A stretch of DNA of 64,000 bases from NCBI GenBank assembly GCA_934351255.1, contig CAKRJH010000010.1:30308-94307 (forward strand). Direction: 5' to 3'. How positions within the stretch are numbered: position 1 is the stretch's first letter; each line of letters opens with the position of its first letter. Below the pieces are notes generated by a model. It saw nothing but the letters and a program-made list of their open reading frames with translations. It searched no databases and was not told the DNA's origin. The position numbers and the translations under genes are program-made. Source of the DNA: an uncultured Lachnospiraceae bacterium. Its GTDB lineage: Bacteria; Bacillota; Clostridia; Lachnospirales; Lachnospiraceae. Positions 8,941-18,252 of this stretch are shown one piece after another.

Positions 8941-10017
8941 ATGTTTGATCGTTTAGAGGACTTAGCGCGTAGTTTGGAGGAGATCAATCTGATGCTTACG
9001 GATCCCGATGTCATTGCGGATCAGAACAGATATCGTCAGTTGATGAAGGATCAGGCGGAGCTGACGCCGATCGTCGAGAAATATCAGGAGTACAAGGCTG
9101 CAAAGCAGGGCGTCGAGGACAGTCTGGCCATGCTGGAGGAGGAGTCGGACGAGGAGATGCGTGAGATGGCCAAGGAGGAACTCGCCGAGTGCCGTGACCA
9201 GGTCGAGAAGTGCGAGAAAGAACTCAAGATCCTGATGCTTCCGAAGGATCCGAACGATGACAAGAATGTCATTCTGGAGATCCGTGGCGGTGCCGGCGGA
9301 GACGAGGCTGCCCTGTTTGCAGCCGATCTGTTCCGGATGTACACCAAGTTTGCCGAGGCGAACCGCTGGAAGGTGGAAGTGCTCAGTGCCAATGAAAACG
9401 GCATCGGCGGCTTTAAGGAGATCGTGGCCATGATCAATGGCTCCGGGGCATATTCCAAACTCAAATACGAGAGTGGGGTACACCGTGTCCAGAGAATCCC
9501 TGCCACAGAGTCCGGCGGACGGATCCATACGTCGACAGCGACGGTAGCGATCATGCCGGAGGTGGAGGATGTGGATGTCGATCTGGATCCGAACGATTGC
9601 AAGATCGATGTGTACCGTGCGTCCGGTAACGGTGGACAGTGTGTCAATACGACGGACTCCGCCGTGCGAATCACCCATATTCCTACCGGAATCGTGGTGA
9701 CCTGCCAGGATGAGAAATCCCAGCTCAAGAATAAGGACAAGGCGATGAAAGTCCTTCGTTCCCGTCTGTATGACATGGAGCGTGAGAAGGCGGAGAGCGA
9801 GCAGGCGGCGGAGCGCCGCAGCCAGGTGGGTACCGGAGACCGTTCTGAGAAGATCCGCACCTACAATTTCCCGCAGGGACGTGTGACGGATCACCGCATC
9901 AAATATACAAGCCACCGCTTAAATGAAATCCTGGCGGGAGACATTACTGAGCTGATTGACAATATCATTGCTGCCGATCAGACGGCGAAGCTGGCTAAGC
10001 TCAACGAGGCTTCCTAA
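8941..10017 (+). CDS. prfA: peptide chain release factor 1
   Basis: Recognises UAA and UAG stops and releases the peptide. The 358 residues are normal for RF1. The PAT codon-recognition tripeptide occurs in [14 protein letters not shown], and the GGQ hydrolysis motif lies at about 231-233 (SGNGGQCVN). The first 110 residues form the helical domain 1. It follows prmC closely. Confidence 0.97.
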   Translation: MFDRLEDLARSLEEINLMLTDPDVIADQNRYRQLMKDQAELTPIVEKYQEYKAAKQGVEDSLAMLEEESDEEMREMAKEELAECRDQVEKCEKELKILMLPKDPNDDKNVILEIRGGAGGDEAALFAADLFRMYTKFAEANRWKVEVLSANENGIGGFKEIVAMINGSGAYSKLKYESGVHRVQRIPATESGGRIHTSTATVAIMPEVEDVDVDLDPNDCKIDVYRASGNGGQCVNTTDSAVRITHIPTGIVVTCQDEKSQLKNKDKAMKVLRSRLYDMEREKAESEQAAERRSQVGTGDRSEKIRTYNFPQGRVTDHRIKYTSHRLNEILAGDITELIDNIIAADQTAKLAKLNEAS

Positions 10018-10098
10018 AAGAACTTTCTGCGGCATAAAGAACGTTCAGCGTCATATTGATGCCGGAGAGATCATACAGATGGGACAGGAGGAAATGCC

Positions 10099-10908
10099 AT
10101 GATATCCAGTGAGAGCAATCCGCAGATCAAGGATCTGATCAAACTGCAGAACAATGCGAGGCATCGCAAAAAGAGCGGCCTGTTTGTGACGGAGGGGATC
10201 AAGTTGACCAAAGAGGCGGCCGGTTACGGAAGACTCCAGAGGGTCTACCTGTCAGAGCATTTTTACGTGCAGGCGCAGGAACAGATCCCACAGGAGTTTG
10301 CGGCACTTCCGGTCGAGGTGGTCAGTGACGGTGTCTTTGCGAAGGCTGCGGATACCGTGACGCCTCAGGGAGTGCTCGGCGTGGCAAAGATGCCGGAGTA
10401 CACGCTGGAAGAGATTCTCACAGATCCGCGCAGGCTCTATGTCCTTCTGGATGATCTGAGAGATCCCGGCAATCTGGGCACGATCGTGCGCACGGCGGAA
10501 GGAGCCGGTGCAAGCGGTGTGATCCTCTCCAGACAGAGTGTGGATCTGTTCAATCCAAAGGTGGTGAGATCCACGATGGGAGCGATCTTCCGGGTTCCGT
10601 TTTATTACACGGAGGATCTGCCGGAGACGATCTGCCGGATGAAAGAACGCGGGATACAGGTATACGGAACTTTGATGGAGGGAAGCCTGGTCTATGACAG
10701 ACAGGACTATACCGGCGCGGCGGGATTTGTGATCGGCAATGAGGCCAATGGACTGAGTGATGCGGTGATCAAACAGCTTTCCGGGCGCATCCGCATTCCG
10801 ATGGGAGGCAGCCTGGAATCGCTGAATGCAGCCGTATCGGCGGCCATTGTCTTATATGAGGCAGACCGGCAGCGGCGTTGTTTACAAGAGACCGAAAATA
10901 AGGTATGA
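10099..10908 (+). CDS. TrmH/SpoU family RNA 2'-O-methyltransferase
   Basis: A 269-residue SPOUT methyltransferase, probably acting on 23S rRNA ribose. An N-terminal substrate-binding domain (about 1-95) has KSGLFVTEG. The knotted catalytic domain shows DLRDPGNLGTIVRTA near 118-132, FVIGNEANGLS near 213-223, and a third motif rich in LNAAVSAAI near the end. An AGGAGG site precedes the ATG. The exact target nucleotide cannot be told from the sequence. Confidence 0.9.
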   Translation: MISSESNPQIKDLIKLQNNARHRKKSGLFVTEGIKLTKEAAGYGRLQRVYLSEHFYVQAQEQIPQEFAALPVEVVSDGVFAKAADTVTPQGVLGVAKMPEYTLEEILTDPRRLYVLLDDLRDPGNLGTIVRTAEGAGASGVILSRQSVDLFNPKVVRSTMGAIFRVPFYYTEDLPETICRMKERGIQVYGTLMEGSLVYDRQDYTGAAGFVIGNEANGLSDAVIKQLSGRIRIPMGGSLESLNAAVSAAIVLYEADRQRRCLQETENKV

Positions 10909-10967
10909 TATACGCGATAGCAAACGGATAGGTTTCCGGTTTTGCGGGAGCGAAAGGGGGCTTGCTT

Positions 10968-11411
10968 ATGTGGTGCACTTCACCGGTTTTTTTGTGGGGG
11001 GCGGCCGTGATCCTGTTTCTGGTCATTGAGGTGATCACGATGGGACTTACCACGATCTGGTTTGCGGCGGGAGCATTGGCGGCGTTTGTCGTGGCTCTGG
11101 CTGCGGGACCGGTATGGCTGCAGATGCTGTTATTTCTGGCAGTGTCACTGATTCTGGTGTTTCTGCTCAGACCGATGTTCTCGGACAGGCTGAACCGGAG
11201 CCGTGTCAGAACGAATGTGAACAGCATGGTCGGCAAAGAGGCGAGAGTCACGAAGCCGATCGATAACTTTGAGGGAACCGGTCAGATTGTGGTGGGCGGC
11301 ATGGAATGGTCGGCCAGATCACAGGAGGACGGTCAGAAGATCCCGGCGGGCGCAAAGGTTGAGATCCGCGAGATCAGGGGCGTCAAGGCGATTGTTGCCC
11401 TGAGACAGTAA
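10968..11411 (+). CDS. NfeD-family membrane protein
   Basis: A 147-residue protein with two or three hydrophobic segments (about 7-30, 32-50 and 55-75) and a soluble OB-fold-like tail with GxxGxxxTPI-like spacing (MVGKEARVTKPI...GTGQIVVGGMEWSARS). This is the short NfeD form. I use the ATG at 10968 rather than the in-frame TTG at 10962 because AAAGGGGG lies 7 nt before it. It directly precedes an SPFH protein, its usual partner in membrane microdomains. Confidence 0.85.
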   Translation: MWCTSPVFLWGAAVILFLVIEVITMGLTTIWFAAGALAAFVVALAAGPVWLQMLLFLAVSLILVFLLRPMFSDRLNRSRVRTNVNSMVGKEARVTKPIDNFEGTGQIVVGGMEWSARSQEDGQKIPAGAKVEIREIRGVKAIVALRQ

Positions 11412-11425
11412 AGGAGAGAATAACT

Positions 11426-12373
11426 ATGGATGGAATTTTAGGAATCATATTGATGGTGGTGATCGCACTGGTGATCTGGATGTGTGTGAGCTGTATCCGC
11501 ATCGTGCCACAGGCCAAGGCATTCGTTATCGAGCGTCTGGGCGGCTATCAGAGTACCTGGGATGTGGGACTGCATTTCAAGACACCGTTTATCGATCGTG
11601 TTGCCAGAAAGGTCAGCCTGAAGGAACAGGTGCTGGACTTCCCGCCGCAGCCTGTGATCACCAAGGATAATGTTACAATGCGTATCGACACACTGATCTT
11701 TTTCCAGATCACAGATCCGAAGCTGTACTGCTATGGAGTGGAGAATCCGATCATGGCGATTGAGAATCTGACCGCCACGACACTGCGTAATATTATCGGT
11801 GAACTGGATCTGGATGAGACACTGACCTCCAGAGAGATCATCAATACCAAGATGAGAGCGTCTCTGGACACCGCGACAGACCCATGGGGCATCAAGGTGA
11901 ACCGTGTCGAGTTAAAGAACATTATTCCTCCGGCAGCCATTCAGGAGGCCATGGAGAAGCAGATGAAGGCGGAGCGTGAGAAGCGTGAGGCGATCCTGAT
12001 CGCACAGGGTGAGAAGCAGTCAGCCATCACAGTGGCCGAGGGTCATAAGGAATCTGCGATCCTGGAGGCAGAGGCTGAGAAACAGGCTGCCATCCTGAAA
12101 GCAGAGGCAAAAAAAGAGGCGACGATCCGCGAGGCGGAAGGTCAGGCTGCAGCGATCCTTGCAGTGCAGCAGGCCAATGCAGATGGTATCCGTATGCTCA
12201 ATGAGGCTCAGGCAAGCAAGCAGGTGATCGAACTCAAGAGTCTGGAGGCCTTCGCAAAAGCGGCTGATGGCAAGGCTACCAAGATCATTATTCCATCGGA
12301 TATCCAGAGTCTGGCCGGCATGGCCACTTCGCTGGTAGAGATTGGAAAGACTCCTACTGCGGGAGATAAATAA
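11426..12373 (+). CDS. SPFH/stomatin family protein (QmcA-like)
   Basis: A 315-residue protein with one N-terminal membrane anchor (about 4-24), an SPFH/band 7 domain (about 25-185), and a long Ala/Glu/Lys-rich helical region (about 175-255) that should form a coiled coil. Such proteins assemble into membrane-bound rings or scaffolds. The NfeD gene ends 14 nt upstream, so the pair is co-transcribed. Confidence 0.9.
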   Translation: MDGILGIILMVVIALVIWMCVSCIRIVPQAKAFVIERLGGYQSTWDVGLHFKTPFIDRVARKVSLKEQVLDFPPQPVITKDNVTMRIDTLIFFQITDPKLYCYGVENPIMAIENLTATTLRNIIGELDLDETLTSREIINTKMRASLDTATDPWGIKVNRVELKNIIPPAAIQEAMEKQMKAEREKREAILIAQGEKQSAITVAEGHKESAILEAEAEKQAAILKAEAKKEATIREAEGQAAAILAVQQANADGIRMLNEAQASKQVIELKSLEAFAKAADGKATKIIIPSDIQSLAGMATSLVEIGKTPTAGDK

Positions 12374-12397
12374 TCTTAAGGATTTATAGGTACGTTA

Positions 12398-12446
12398 TTT
12401 CCTGCGGCCGGTGGGGAGAAGTTTATCCATCGGCGGCAGGAATTAT
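12398..12446 (+). terminator. hairpin after the SPFH gene, possible terminator
   Basis: TTTCCTGC-GGCCGGTGG (from 12398) pairs imperfectly with CCATCGGC-GGCAGGAA (to 12442). TTATTGCTT follows. The stem is long but the T tract is weak. Confidence 0.4.
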
Positions 12447-12475
12447 TGCTTAAATGGAAAGGTTAGGTTGCAGGC

Positions 12476-13474
12476 ATGAATTTAACAGGAAGAAATTTTT
12501 TGACATTGAAAGACTTTAGCCCGGAGGAGATCCAGTATCTGATCGATCTGTCGGCCAGACTCAAGGCAAAGAAAAAAAACGGAGAGCTGATCAATAAATA
12601 CATCGGAAAAAACATTGCGCTGATCTTTGAGAAGACAAGCACCCGCACGCGCTGCTCTTTTGAGGTGGCTGCCCACGATATGGGGATGGGTGTGACCTAT
12701 CTGGACCCACAGGGATCCCAGATCGGCAAGAAGGAGAGCATCGCGGATACGGCGCGTGTACTCGGACGGATGTTTGACGGAATTGAGTATCGTGGATTTG
12801 AGCAGAGCATTGTGGAGGATCTTGCAAAGTATGCGGGGGTTCCGGTATGGAATGGTCTGACCAACGAGTATCATCCGACACAGATGATCGCGGATCTTCT
12901 GACGATCCAGGAGCATCTGGGACATCTGAAGGGTGTCAGACTGGTATATATGGGCGATGCGCGTTACAACATGGGTAATTCGCTGATGATCGCGTGTGCA
13001 AAGATGGGCATGCATTTTGTGGCATGTACGACGAAAGAGTATTTCCCGAATGACGAGCTGGTCGCACAGTGTCGGGAATATGCGAAGGCTTCCGGCGGAA
13101 GCATTACGCTGACCGAGGATGTGGCAGAGGGCACGAAGGATGCGGATGTGCTGTACACGGATGTGTGGGTGTCCATGGGAGAGCCGGATGAAGTCTGGGA
13201 GGAGCGTATCCGTGCACTGCTTCCGTATCAGGTAAACAAAGCTGCGATGGCTCACGCCAAGCCGGGTGCGATCTTCATGCACTGTCTGCCGGCATTCCAC
13301 GATCTCAAGACAAAGATCGGCAAGCAGGTGTATGACAAATTCGGTCTGTCCGAGCTTGAGGTGACCGATGAGGTCTTTGAGTCTGAGGCATCTGTGGTGT
13401 TTGATGAGGCAGAGAACCGTATGCATTCGATCAAGGCGATCATGGTAGCGACATTAGGAGATAAAACGGAGTAA
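12476..13474 (+). CDS. argF: ornithine carbamoyltransferase
   Basis: Forms citrulline from ornithine and carbamoyl phosphate. The 332 residues are normal. The carbamoyl phosphate loop is STRTR, within [11 protein letters not shown] near 54-64. The ornithine-side motif HCLP lies near 268. No other arg gene is nearby, so the sequence alone does not decide between biosynthesis and arginine breakdown. The birA stop-start gap downstream is 1 nt. Confidence 0.95.
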   Translation: MNLTGRNFLTLKDFSPEEIQYLIDLSARLKAKKKNGELINKYIGKNIALIFEKTSTRTRCSFEVAAHDMGMGVTYLDPQGSQIGKKESIADTARVLGRMFDGIEYRGFEQSIVEDLAKYAGVPVWNGLTNEYHPTQMIADLLTIQEHLGHLKGVRLVYMGDARYNMGNSLMIACAKMGMHFVACTTKEYFPNDELVAQCREYAKASGGSITLTEDVAEGTKDADVLYTDVWVSMGEPDEVWEERIRALLPYQVNKAAMAHAKPGAIFMHCLPAFHDLKTKIGKQVYDKFGLSELEVTDEVFESEASVVFDEAENRMHSIKAIMVATLGDKTE

Positions 13475-13475
13475 T

Positions 13476-14477
13476 ATGAGAACAGAGATTTTACAGATAC
13501 TGCAGGAGTCCGGGGACAGTTTTGTGTCCGGCCAGATTCTGTGTGAGAAGTTTGGTGTGACCCGCCAGGCCGTGTGGAAGGCAGTGTCTACGCTCAAGGA
13601 GATGGGCTATGAGATTGAATCTGTTCCGCGCAGGGGCTACCGGCTGATCTCCAGTCCGGACCGTCTGTACGGGCCGCAGATCGAGGCGTGGCTGCCGCAG
13701 GACTGTCTGTGCCGCAAGGTGGTCGATTTTGATGTGACCGACTCGACGAATACCCAGGCCAAACGTCTGGCAGAACAGGGAGAGCCGGAGGGAACGCTGG
13801 TTGTGGCTGATGAGCAGACAGGTGGCAAGGGCCGCCGGGGCAGAGGCTGGGAAACGCCGCATGGCACCAGCATTGCCATGAGCCTGATCCTGCGTCCGCA
13901 TTTCAGTCCGGTACAGGCATCGGGGCTGACACTGCTTGCAGGGCTTGCAGTGGCGCGCGGGATCGAACAGATCTGCGGGGTGACACCACAGATCAAATGG
14001 CCCAATGATATTGTGTTGAATGGCCGGAAGGTATGTGGTATATTGACGGAGATGAGTTCCGAGATCAATATGATCAACTATGCGATTGTAGGGATCGGGA
14101 TCAATGCCAATCAGACGGAGTTTCCGGAGGATGTGGCGGACATTGCCTGTTCCGTGGCGCAGGTGACGGGACAGAAGGTGAACCGGCAGAGACTGGTGGC
14201 CGCTGTGACCGCATATCTCTGCGAGTATTATCTTGGTTACATTGAGAGGGGAGATCTCTCGCAGATCATTCCCACATACAATGCGATGCTGGCCAATATG
14301 GACCGGCAGGTCAAGGTCTATCACGGCATGATCGATACGGCCAGACCGGAGGATATAGAGGTTGGGATTGCGCGCGGGATCGATGCCAGCGGGGCACTTC
14401 TGGTCGAGACGGAGCATGGCATGGAGGCGGTGGTCTCCGGAGAAGTGTCAGTAAGGGGGTTATATGGATATGTCTGA
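13476..14477 (+). CDS. birA: bifunctional biotin-protein ligase / biotin operon repressor
   Basis: Activates biotin with ATP and attaches it to carrier proteins; the N-terminal winged helix (about 1-62) allows it to repress biotin genes as well. The ligase signature GRRGRGW lies near 118-124 and KWPNDIV near 172. A small C-terminal SH3-like domain completes the 333 residues. No biotin genes are near, so its operator targets lie elsewhere. It starts 1 nt after argF and overlaps the next gene by 14 nt. Confidence 0.95.
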   Translation: MRTEILQILQESGDSFVSGQILCEKFGVTRQAVWKAVSTLKEMGYEIESVPRRGYRLISSPDRLYGPQIEAWLPQDCLCRKVVDFDVTDSTNTQAKRLAEQGEPEGTLVVADEQTGGKGRRGRGWETPHGTSIAMSLILRPHFSPVQASGLTLLAGLAVARGIEQICGVTPQIKWPNDIVLNGRKVCGILTEMSSEINMINYAIVGIGINANQTEFPEDVADIACSVAQVTGQKVNRQRLVAAVTAYLCEYYLGYIERGDLSQIIPTYNAMLANMDRQVKVYHGMIDTARPEDIEVGIARGIDASGALLVETEHGMEAVVSGEVSVRGLYGYV

Positions 14478-14811
14478 ACAGCAGGGCAGGGTGCTTTGTG
14501 GAGCCAGTGCCTACGAACAGAAATATTATCTGGCCGGGGAGTTCTCAGGACTTCCCTCGCAGATCAAGGACGAATTGCAGATTCTTTGCGTGACATATAC
14601 GGCAGATGTAGGAGGTGTCCTGACGTTACAGTTTGACGAGGAGGGCAATCTCTCGTTGCGGGTGAGCAGTGAGGAAAATGATTTCTTTTTTGATGAGATC
14701 GGAAGTGTACTGAAGATCAAACAGATCCAGCAGGAGAAAGCAGAGCTGCTGGAATCTCTCGAATTATACTATCGGGTCATGTTTCTGAAACAGGGCTTGG
14801 AGGAGGCATAA
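14464..14811 (+). CDS. small conserved protein, DUF6145-like
   Basis: A 115-residue protein of unknown function. It begins with a short segment containing [13 protein letters not shown], continues with alternating strands, and ends with a Lys/Glu-rich helix (about 80-110). It has no signal peptide or membrane segment. I think it resembles DUF6145 proteins of Lachnospiraceae, but I am not certain. AAGGGGG precedes two nearby ATGs, at 14464 and 14470, and either may be used. It sits between birA and coaX. Confidence 0.65.
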   Translation: MDMSEQQGRVLCGASAYEQKYYLAGEFSGLPSQIKDELQILCVTYTADVGGVLTLQFDEEGNLSLRVSSEENDFFFDEIGSVLKIKQIQQEKAELLESLELYYRVMFLKQGLEEA

Positions 14812-14830
14812 CAGGAGGCAGCGAAAGAAC

Positions 14831-15607
14831 ATGTTATTAGCAGTAGATGTAGGAAATACAAATATAACATTTGGCATTTTTGACGGCAGTGAGTTGATCG
14901 GAAGATTTCATTTTACCGTCCGCATTCCCAGGACTTCGGATGAGTACGGCACACTGATCTGCAGCATTCTGGAGGACAAGGGATTTACCCAGGATGACAT
15001 TGACGAGGTGATCGTGGCATCGGTGGTTCCCAAGATGATGTATTCTTTTAACAGTGGTCTGATCAAGTATCTGGACTGCCAGCCGATCATTGTCGGGACA
15101 GGAATTAAGACCGGCATCCGTATCGATACCATGAACCCACGAGAGGTGGGACCGGATCGTATTGTGGATGCGGTGGCAGCGTATGGACTGTATGGCGGAC
15201 CTGTGATCATTGCAGATTTTGGCACGGCGACGACCTATGATCTGGTGACAGGAGACGGTGTTTTTAAGGGCGGTGTGATCAGTCCGGGTATCCGTATCTC
15301 TGCCAATGCCCTCTGGAATGACACGGCCAATCTGCCGGAGATCGAGATCAAGAATCCGCACCAGGTGGTGGCCAAGGACACGATCACGGCCATGCAGGCG
15401 GGACTGTTTTACGGAACCGTGGGCCAGTCCAAGTACATTATCAACCGTATTAAGGATGAATGTGGACTGGACAATGTCAAAGTGGTAGCCACGGGCGGCC
15501 TCGGAAAGATCGTAGCGGAGTATACCGATGAGATTGACATTTATGACAGCAATCTGACGCTCAAGGGACTGCAGATGATCTATGAGAAACAGAAGAAAAA
15601 CGCATAA
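14831..15607 (+). CDS. coaX: type III pantothenate kinase
   Basis: Phosphorylates pantothenate in the first step of coenzyme A synthesis. The phosphate loop DVGNTN is at residues 5-10. The [11 protein letters not shown] and DFGTATTYD motifs (near 115 and 135) are those of the ASKHA-fold CoaX family, and GGVISPGI follows. The 258 residues are the usual length. It lies within the birA-dus gene run. Confidence 0.95.
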   Translation: MLLAVDVGNTNITFGIFDGSELIGRFHFTVRIPRTSDEYGTLICSILEDKGFTQDDIDEVIVASVVPKMMYSFNSGLIKYLDCQPIIVGTGIKTGIRIDTMNPREVGPDRIVDAVAAYGLYGGPVIIADFGTATTYDLVTGDGVFKGGVISPGIRISANALWNDTANLPEIEIKNPHQVVAKDTITAMQAGLFYGTVGQSKYIINRIKDECGLDNVKVVATGGLGKIVAEYTDEIDIYDSNLTLKGLQMIYEKQKKNA

Positions 15608-15624
15608 CAGACAGGAGCAGAAGC

Positions 15625-16590
15625 ATGCAGGGATTTGACATTGGGACAGTGCACATCCCCGGCAGATTGACCCTGGGACCCATGGCAGGAGTAACCGACC
15701 TGCCATTTCGTCTGCTCTGCAAGGAACAGGGAGCCGATCTGCTGTGCACGGAGATGATCAGTGCCAAGGGGATCTATTATAAGAATAAAAATACACATCT
15801 GCTCTGGGAGATGGATCCGTCTGAACATCCCATTGCGCTGCAGCTCTTTGGCTCGGATCCGGAGCTTATGGCCGGGATTGCGGCTCAGATCGAGCCGATG
15901 GAGTTCGATATTCTGGATCTGAACATGGGCTGTCCGGTCCCGAAGGTGGTTGGCAACGGTGAGGGCTCTGCGCTGATGAAGGATCCGAAACTGGCCGCGC
16001 AGATCGTGCGCCGGATCAAGGCAGCGATCCGAAAGCCTGTCACGGTCAAATTCCGCCGTGGCTTTGGCCCGGAGGAAAATACAGCGGTGGAGTTCGCCAG
16101 ATATATGGAGGATGCCGGCGCGGACGCGATGGCGGTGCATGGACGCACCAGGGAGCAGTATTACAGCGGTAAGGCGGACTGGGATGCCATTGCTGCGGTC
16201 AAGGAAGCGGTGTCTGTGCCGGTCATTGCCAGTGGAGATATCTTCACGCCACAGGATGCGAAGCGCTGTCTGGAGGAAACGGGTGTGGATGGTCTGATGA
16301 TCGCAAGAGGAGCGCAGGGAGATCCGTGGATCTTCCACCGGATCCGGACGTATCTTGAGGAGGGCGTGCTCGAAGAAAAGCCATCCTGGCAGGAAGTGCG
16401 CGAGATGATCCTGCGGCATGCGGGCATGCAGACGGAATTTGTCGGCGAATATATGGGGATCCGGCAGATGCGTAAGCACGTCGCCTGGTATACCACCGGG
16501 TATCCGCATTCCAGCAGTCTGCGGCGTAAGGTCAACGAAGTGGAGAGTCTGGAGGAACTGCGGCACCTTCTGTGGTCATTCGATTCATAG
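15625..16590 (+). CDS. dus: tRNA-dihydrouridine synthase
   Basis: FMN enzyme that reduces uridines in tRNA D-loops. The 321 residues start with the barrel motif LGPMAGVTDLPFR near 13-25. The catalytic cysteine is in NMGCPVPKV near 95-103. The phosphate-binding GLMIARGAQGDPWIF lies near 225. The DusB class is likely, but the exact uridine specificity cannot be read off. Confidence 0.93.
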   Translation: MQGFDIGTVHIPGRLTLGPMAGVTDLPFRLLCKEQGADLLCTEMISAKGIYYKNKNTHLLWEMDPSEHPIALQLFGSDPELMAGIAAQIEPMEFDILDLNMGCPVPKVVGNGEGSALMKDPKLAAQIVRRIKAAIRKPVTVKFRRGFGPEENTAVEFARYMEDAGADAMAVHGRTREQYYSGKADWDAIAAVKEAVSVPVIASGDIFTPQDAKRCLEETGVDGLMIARGAQGDPWIFHRIRTYLEEGVLEEKPSWQEVREMILRHAGMQTEFVGEYMGIRQMRKHVAWYTTGYPHSSSLRRKVNEVESLEELRHLLWSFDS

Positions 16591-16644
16591 TCATGAAACG
16601 TTTTGTGAGTTCATATTCTAGTACAAAAAGGATAGGATGAAGTC

Positions 16645-17427
16645 ATGAAACGTTTTTTTTCGCTTGCAAAAAGCTGGTGCGTGCTGTCCCTGATGGGCGC
16701 GTTGTCTCTGACCATGGTATTTGGACAGAAATATGTCTGGAAGAATTATGAGGAGAGGGAGGCCAGGGAGGTGATGACGCAGGGGCGTAAGATCCCGATC
16801 TACTGCGTGGAGACGGACAAGAATGAAGTGGCAATTTCCTTTGATGCGGCCTGGGGCAATGAAGATACGCAGAAAATCCTGGATATCTTGAAACAAGAAA
16901 ATGTCTGTGCAACGTTTTTCATGACCGGAGGATGGGTGAACTCTTATCCGGACGATGTAAAACGGATCGCGGCCGGTGGGCATGAACTGGGCAATCACAG
17001 TGAGAACCACAAGCAGATGTCTACCCTGTCGGCGCAGGAATGCAAAGAGGAGATCATGAAGGTTCATGAGAGGGTCAGGACATTGACGGGCAAGGAGATG
17101 AAGGTGTTCAGGCCTCCATATGGCGATTACAATAACACTCTCCTGGACACACTCGAAGAATGCGGTTATCAGGCCGTACAGTGGGATGTCGACAGTCTCG
17201 ACTGGAAAGAGTATGGTGTCGATGCCATGATCTCGCAGGTGCTTCAACATAAACATTTAGGAAAAGGCTCCATTATATTGTGTCATAATGGAGCCAAATA
17301 TACCGCCCGGGCTCTGCCGACTCTGATCCGTGGATTGAAAGAGAAAGGATTTACGCTCGTGACGATGTCTGAGCTGATCTATCCTTCGGATCATGAGATC
17401 GATGCAGAGGGGCGGCAGAAGAAATAG
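16645..17427 (+). CDS. polysaccharide deacetylase, PdaB-like
   Basis: A 260-residue protein with an N-terminal signal anchor (about 10-28) and a NodB domain (about 65-250). The first motif is SFDAAWG, with DAAW in place of TFDDGP, as in sporulation-type PdaB proteins. The metal motif is GNHSENH, and FRPPYGDYN follows. It would remove acetyl groups from peptidoglycan outside the membrane. CATATTCTA at 16612-16620 fits a sigma-E/K -10 consensus, but I see no matching -35, so this is weak. It faces the convergent feo-side gene. Confidence 0.88.
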   Translation: MKRFFSLAKSWCVLSLMGALSLTMVFGQKYVWKNYEEREAREVMTQGRKIPIYCVETDKNEVAISFDAAWGNEDTQKILDILKQENVCATFFMTGGWVNSYPDDVKRIAAGGHELGNHSENHKQMSTLSAQECKEEIMKVHERVRTLTGKEMKVFRPPYGDYNNTLLDTLEECGYQAVQWDVDSLDWKEYGVDAMISQVLQHKHLGKGSIILCHNGAKYTARALPTLIRGLKEKGFTLVTMSELIYPSDHEIDAEGRQKK

Positions 17428-17446
17428 TTATAAGAATAGAGTACGC

Positions 17447-17812
17447 CTAACCCTCGATGGAGACGACGGTAAAGTCTAGTTTTTCGATGACCTGGCGGAT
17501 CGTCTCGGGATCAATGTTTTTCTGATACAGGGAAACGGTAGCTGTCTTTTTGGAAAGGTTGACCTTGGCGATCACTCCGTCGAGGTCATCCAGATGTTTT
17601 TCAATCCGGTTCTTGCAGTTCTGACAGTGCATACCATCGATATGGACGGTCAGAGTGCGCAGAACAGGGCCTGAGATCTTCTTTTTGACAGGCTTTTCCC
17701 TGGGACCGCCACAGCAGTCACCTTCCCCTTTCATGTGTTTGACTGTGCTTAGTACCGCAGGGACCAGGATGATGACCAGAACCACTACGATGGCAATAGA
17801 TGCTGGATCCAT
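17447..17812 (-). CDS. membrane-anchored heavy-metal-associated (HMA) protein
   Basis: A 121-residue protein with one N-terminal membrane segment (about 3-22), a basic/Gly linker with CCGG, and a C-terminal HMA domain (about 52-121) containing GMHCQNC. Its two cysteines usually bind Cu(I) or a similar soft metal. It lies at the far end of the feo gene run, which suggests a role in metal handling next to FeoB. A hairpin and repeats separate it from the upstream Cys-rich peptide gene, so it may have its own promoter. AAAGGAGG precedes the ATG. Confidence 0.8.
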   Translation of the reverse strand: MDPASIAIVVVLVIILVPAVLSTVKHMKGEGDCCGGPREKPVKKKISGPVLRTLTVHIDGMHCQNCKNRIEKHLDDLDGVIAKVNLSKKTATVSLYQKNIDPETIRQVIEKLDFTVVSIEG

Positions 17813-17861
17813 AATACATAACCTCCTTTTTGCAGACGCGTTGCGTCGAAGTAATACATAA

Positions 17862-17900
17862 GAATAGCCTGTCTGGTTGGTGCAGACAGGCTATTTTTTT
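17862..17900 (+). terminator. terminator-like hairpin
   Basis: AATAGCCTGTCTG (17862-17874) and CAGACAGGCTATT (17883-17895) form a perfect 13-bp stem followed by Ts on the plus strand. The flanking genes are all on the minus strand, where the T tract is poor. It may block antisense reading into feo or partly end the feo transcript. Confidence 0.6.
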
Positions 17901-17909
17901 AGGGATAGA

Positions 17910-18015
17910 AAATTGCTCTAATGTAGTGAAGAGCCAACAAGAATTGCTCTTATGTAGTGAAGAGCCAACAAGAATTGCGAAGCAATTCTTGCAAGGGCAA
18001 AACGCTGGTTTTGCC
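17910..18015. repeat. tandem 31-bp repeat plus double-hairpin repeat
   Basis: A 31-bp unit, AATTGCTCTWATGTAGTGAA followed by GAGCCAACAAG, occurs twice in tandem from 17911, differing at one base. Its GCTCT and AGAGC form a small hairpin. Next comes a two-hairpin module: AAGAATTGC-GA-GCAATTCTT, then GGGCAAAAC-GCTG-GTTTTGCCC. The same module occurs inverted at 26634-26684. No ORF is supported here. Confidence 0.75.
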
Positions 18016-18022
18016 CATTTGA

Positions 18023-18220
18023 TTATGCATTCTTTTTGATTTTAGATGTTAATTTGCGGGAGGATGTATGACAGGCTCCTGCTCTCGGACAGGTACCGGC
18101 AGCGGGACAGCCAATACAGCGGTTCCCTTTTTTCTTCTCTTTGTAGATATAGATTGCGGCGGCACCGATGATCGCTGCAAGGATCAAGATAATGATCAGG
18201 TTTGCTAAGATCTCTGACAT
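18023..18220 (-). CDS. FeoB-associated Cys-rich membrane protein
   Basis: A 65-residue peptide with one N-terminal membrane span (about 6-26), a basic stop-transfer KEKKKG, and a cytoplasmic tail with cysteines in CIGCPAAGTCPRAGAC. This is the FeoB-associated Cys-rich family, thought to help Fe(II) transfer or complex assembly with FeoB in place of FeoC. It lies 32 nt after feoB and is certainly co-transcribed. Confidence 0.9.
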   Translation of the reverse strand: MSEILANLIIILILAAIIGAAAIYIYKEKKKGNRCIGCPAAGTCPRAGACHTSSRKLTSKIKKNA

Positions 18221-18252
18221 AAATATCCTTCCCTTCTAAGTAAGTTTTTGGA

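Noticed and set aside
8962..9915. 317-codon minus-strand frame
   Set aside because: Antisense to prfA; a shadow frame.
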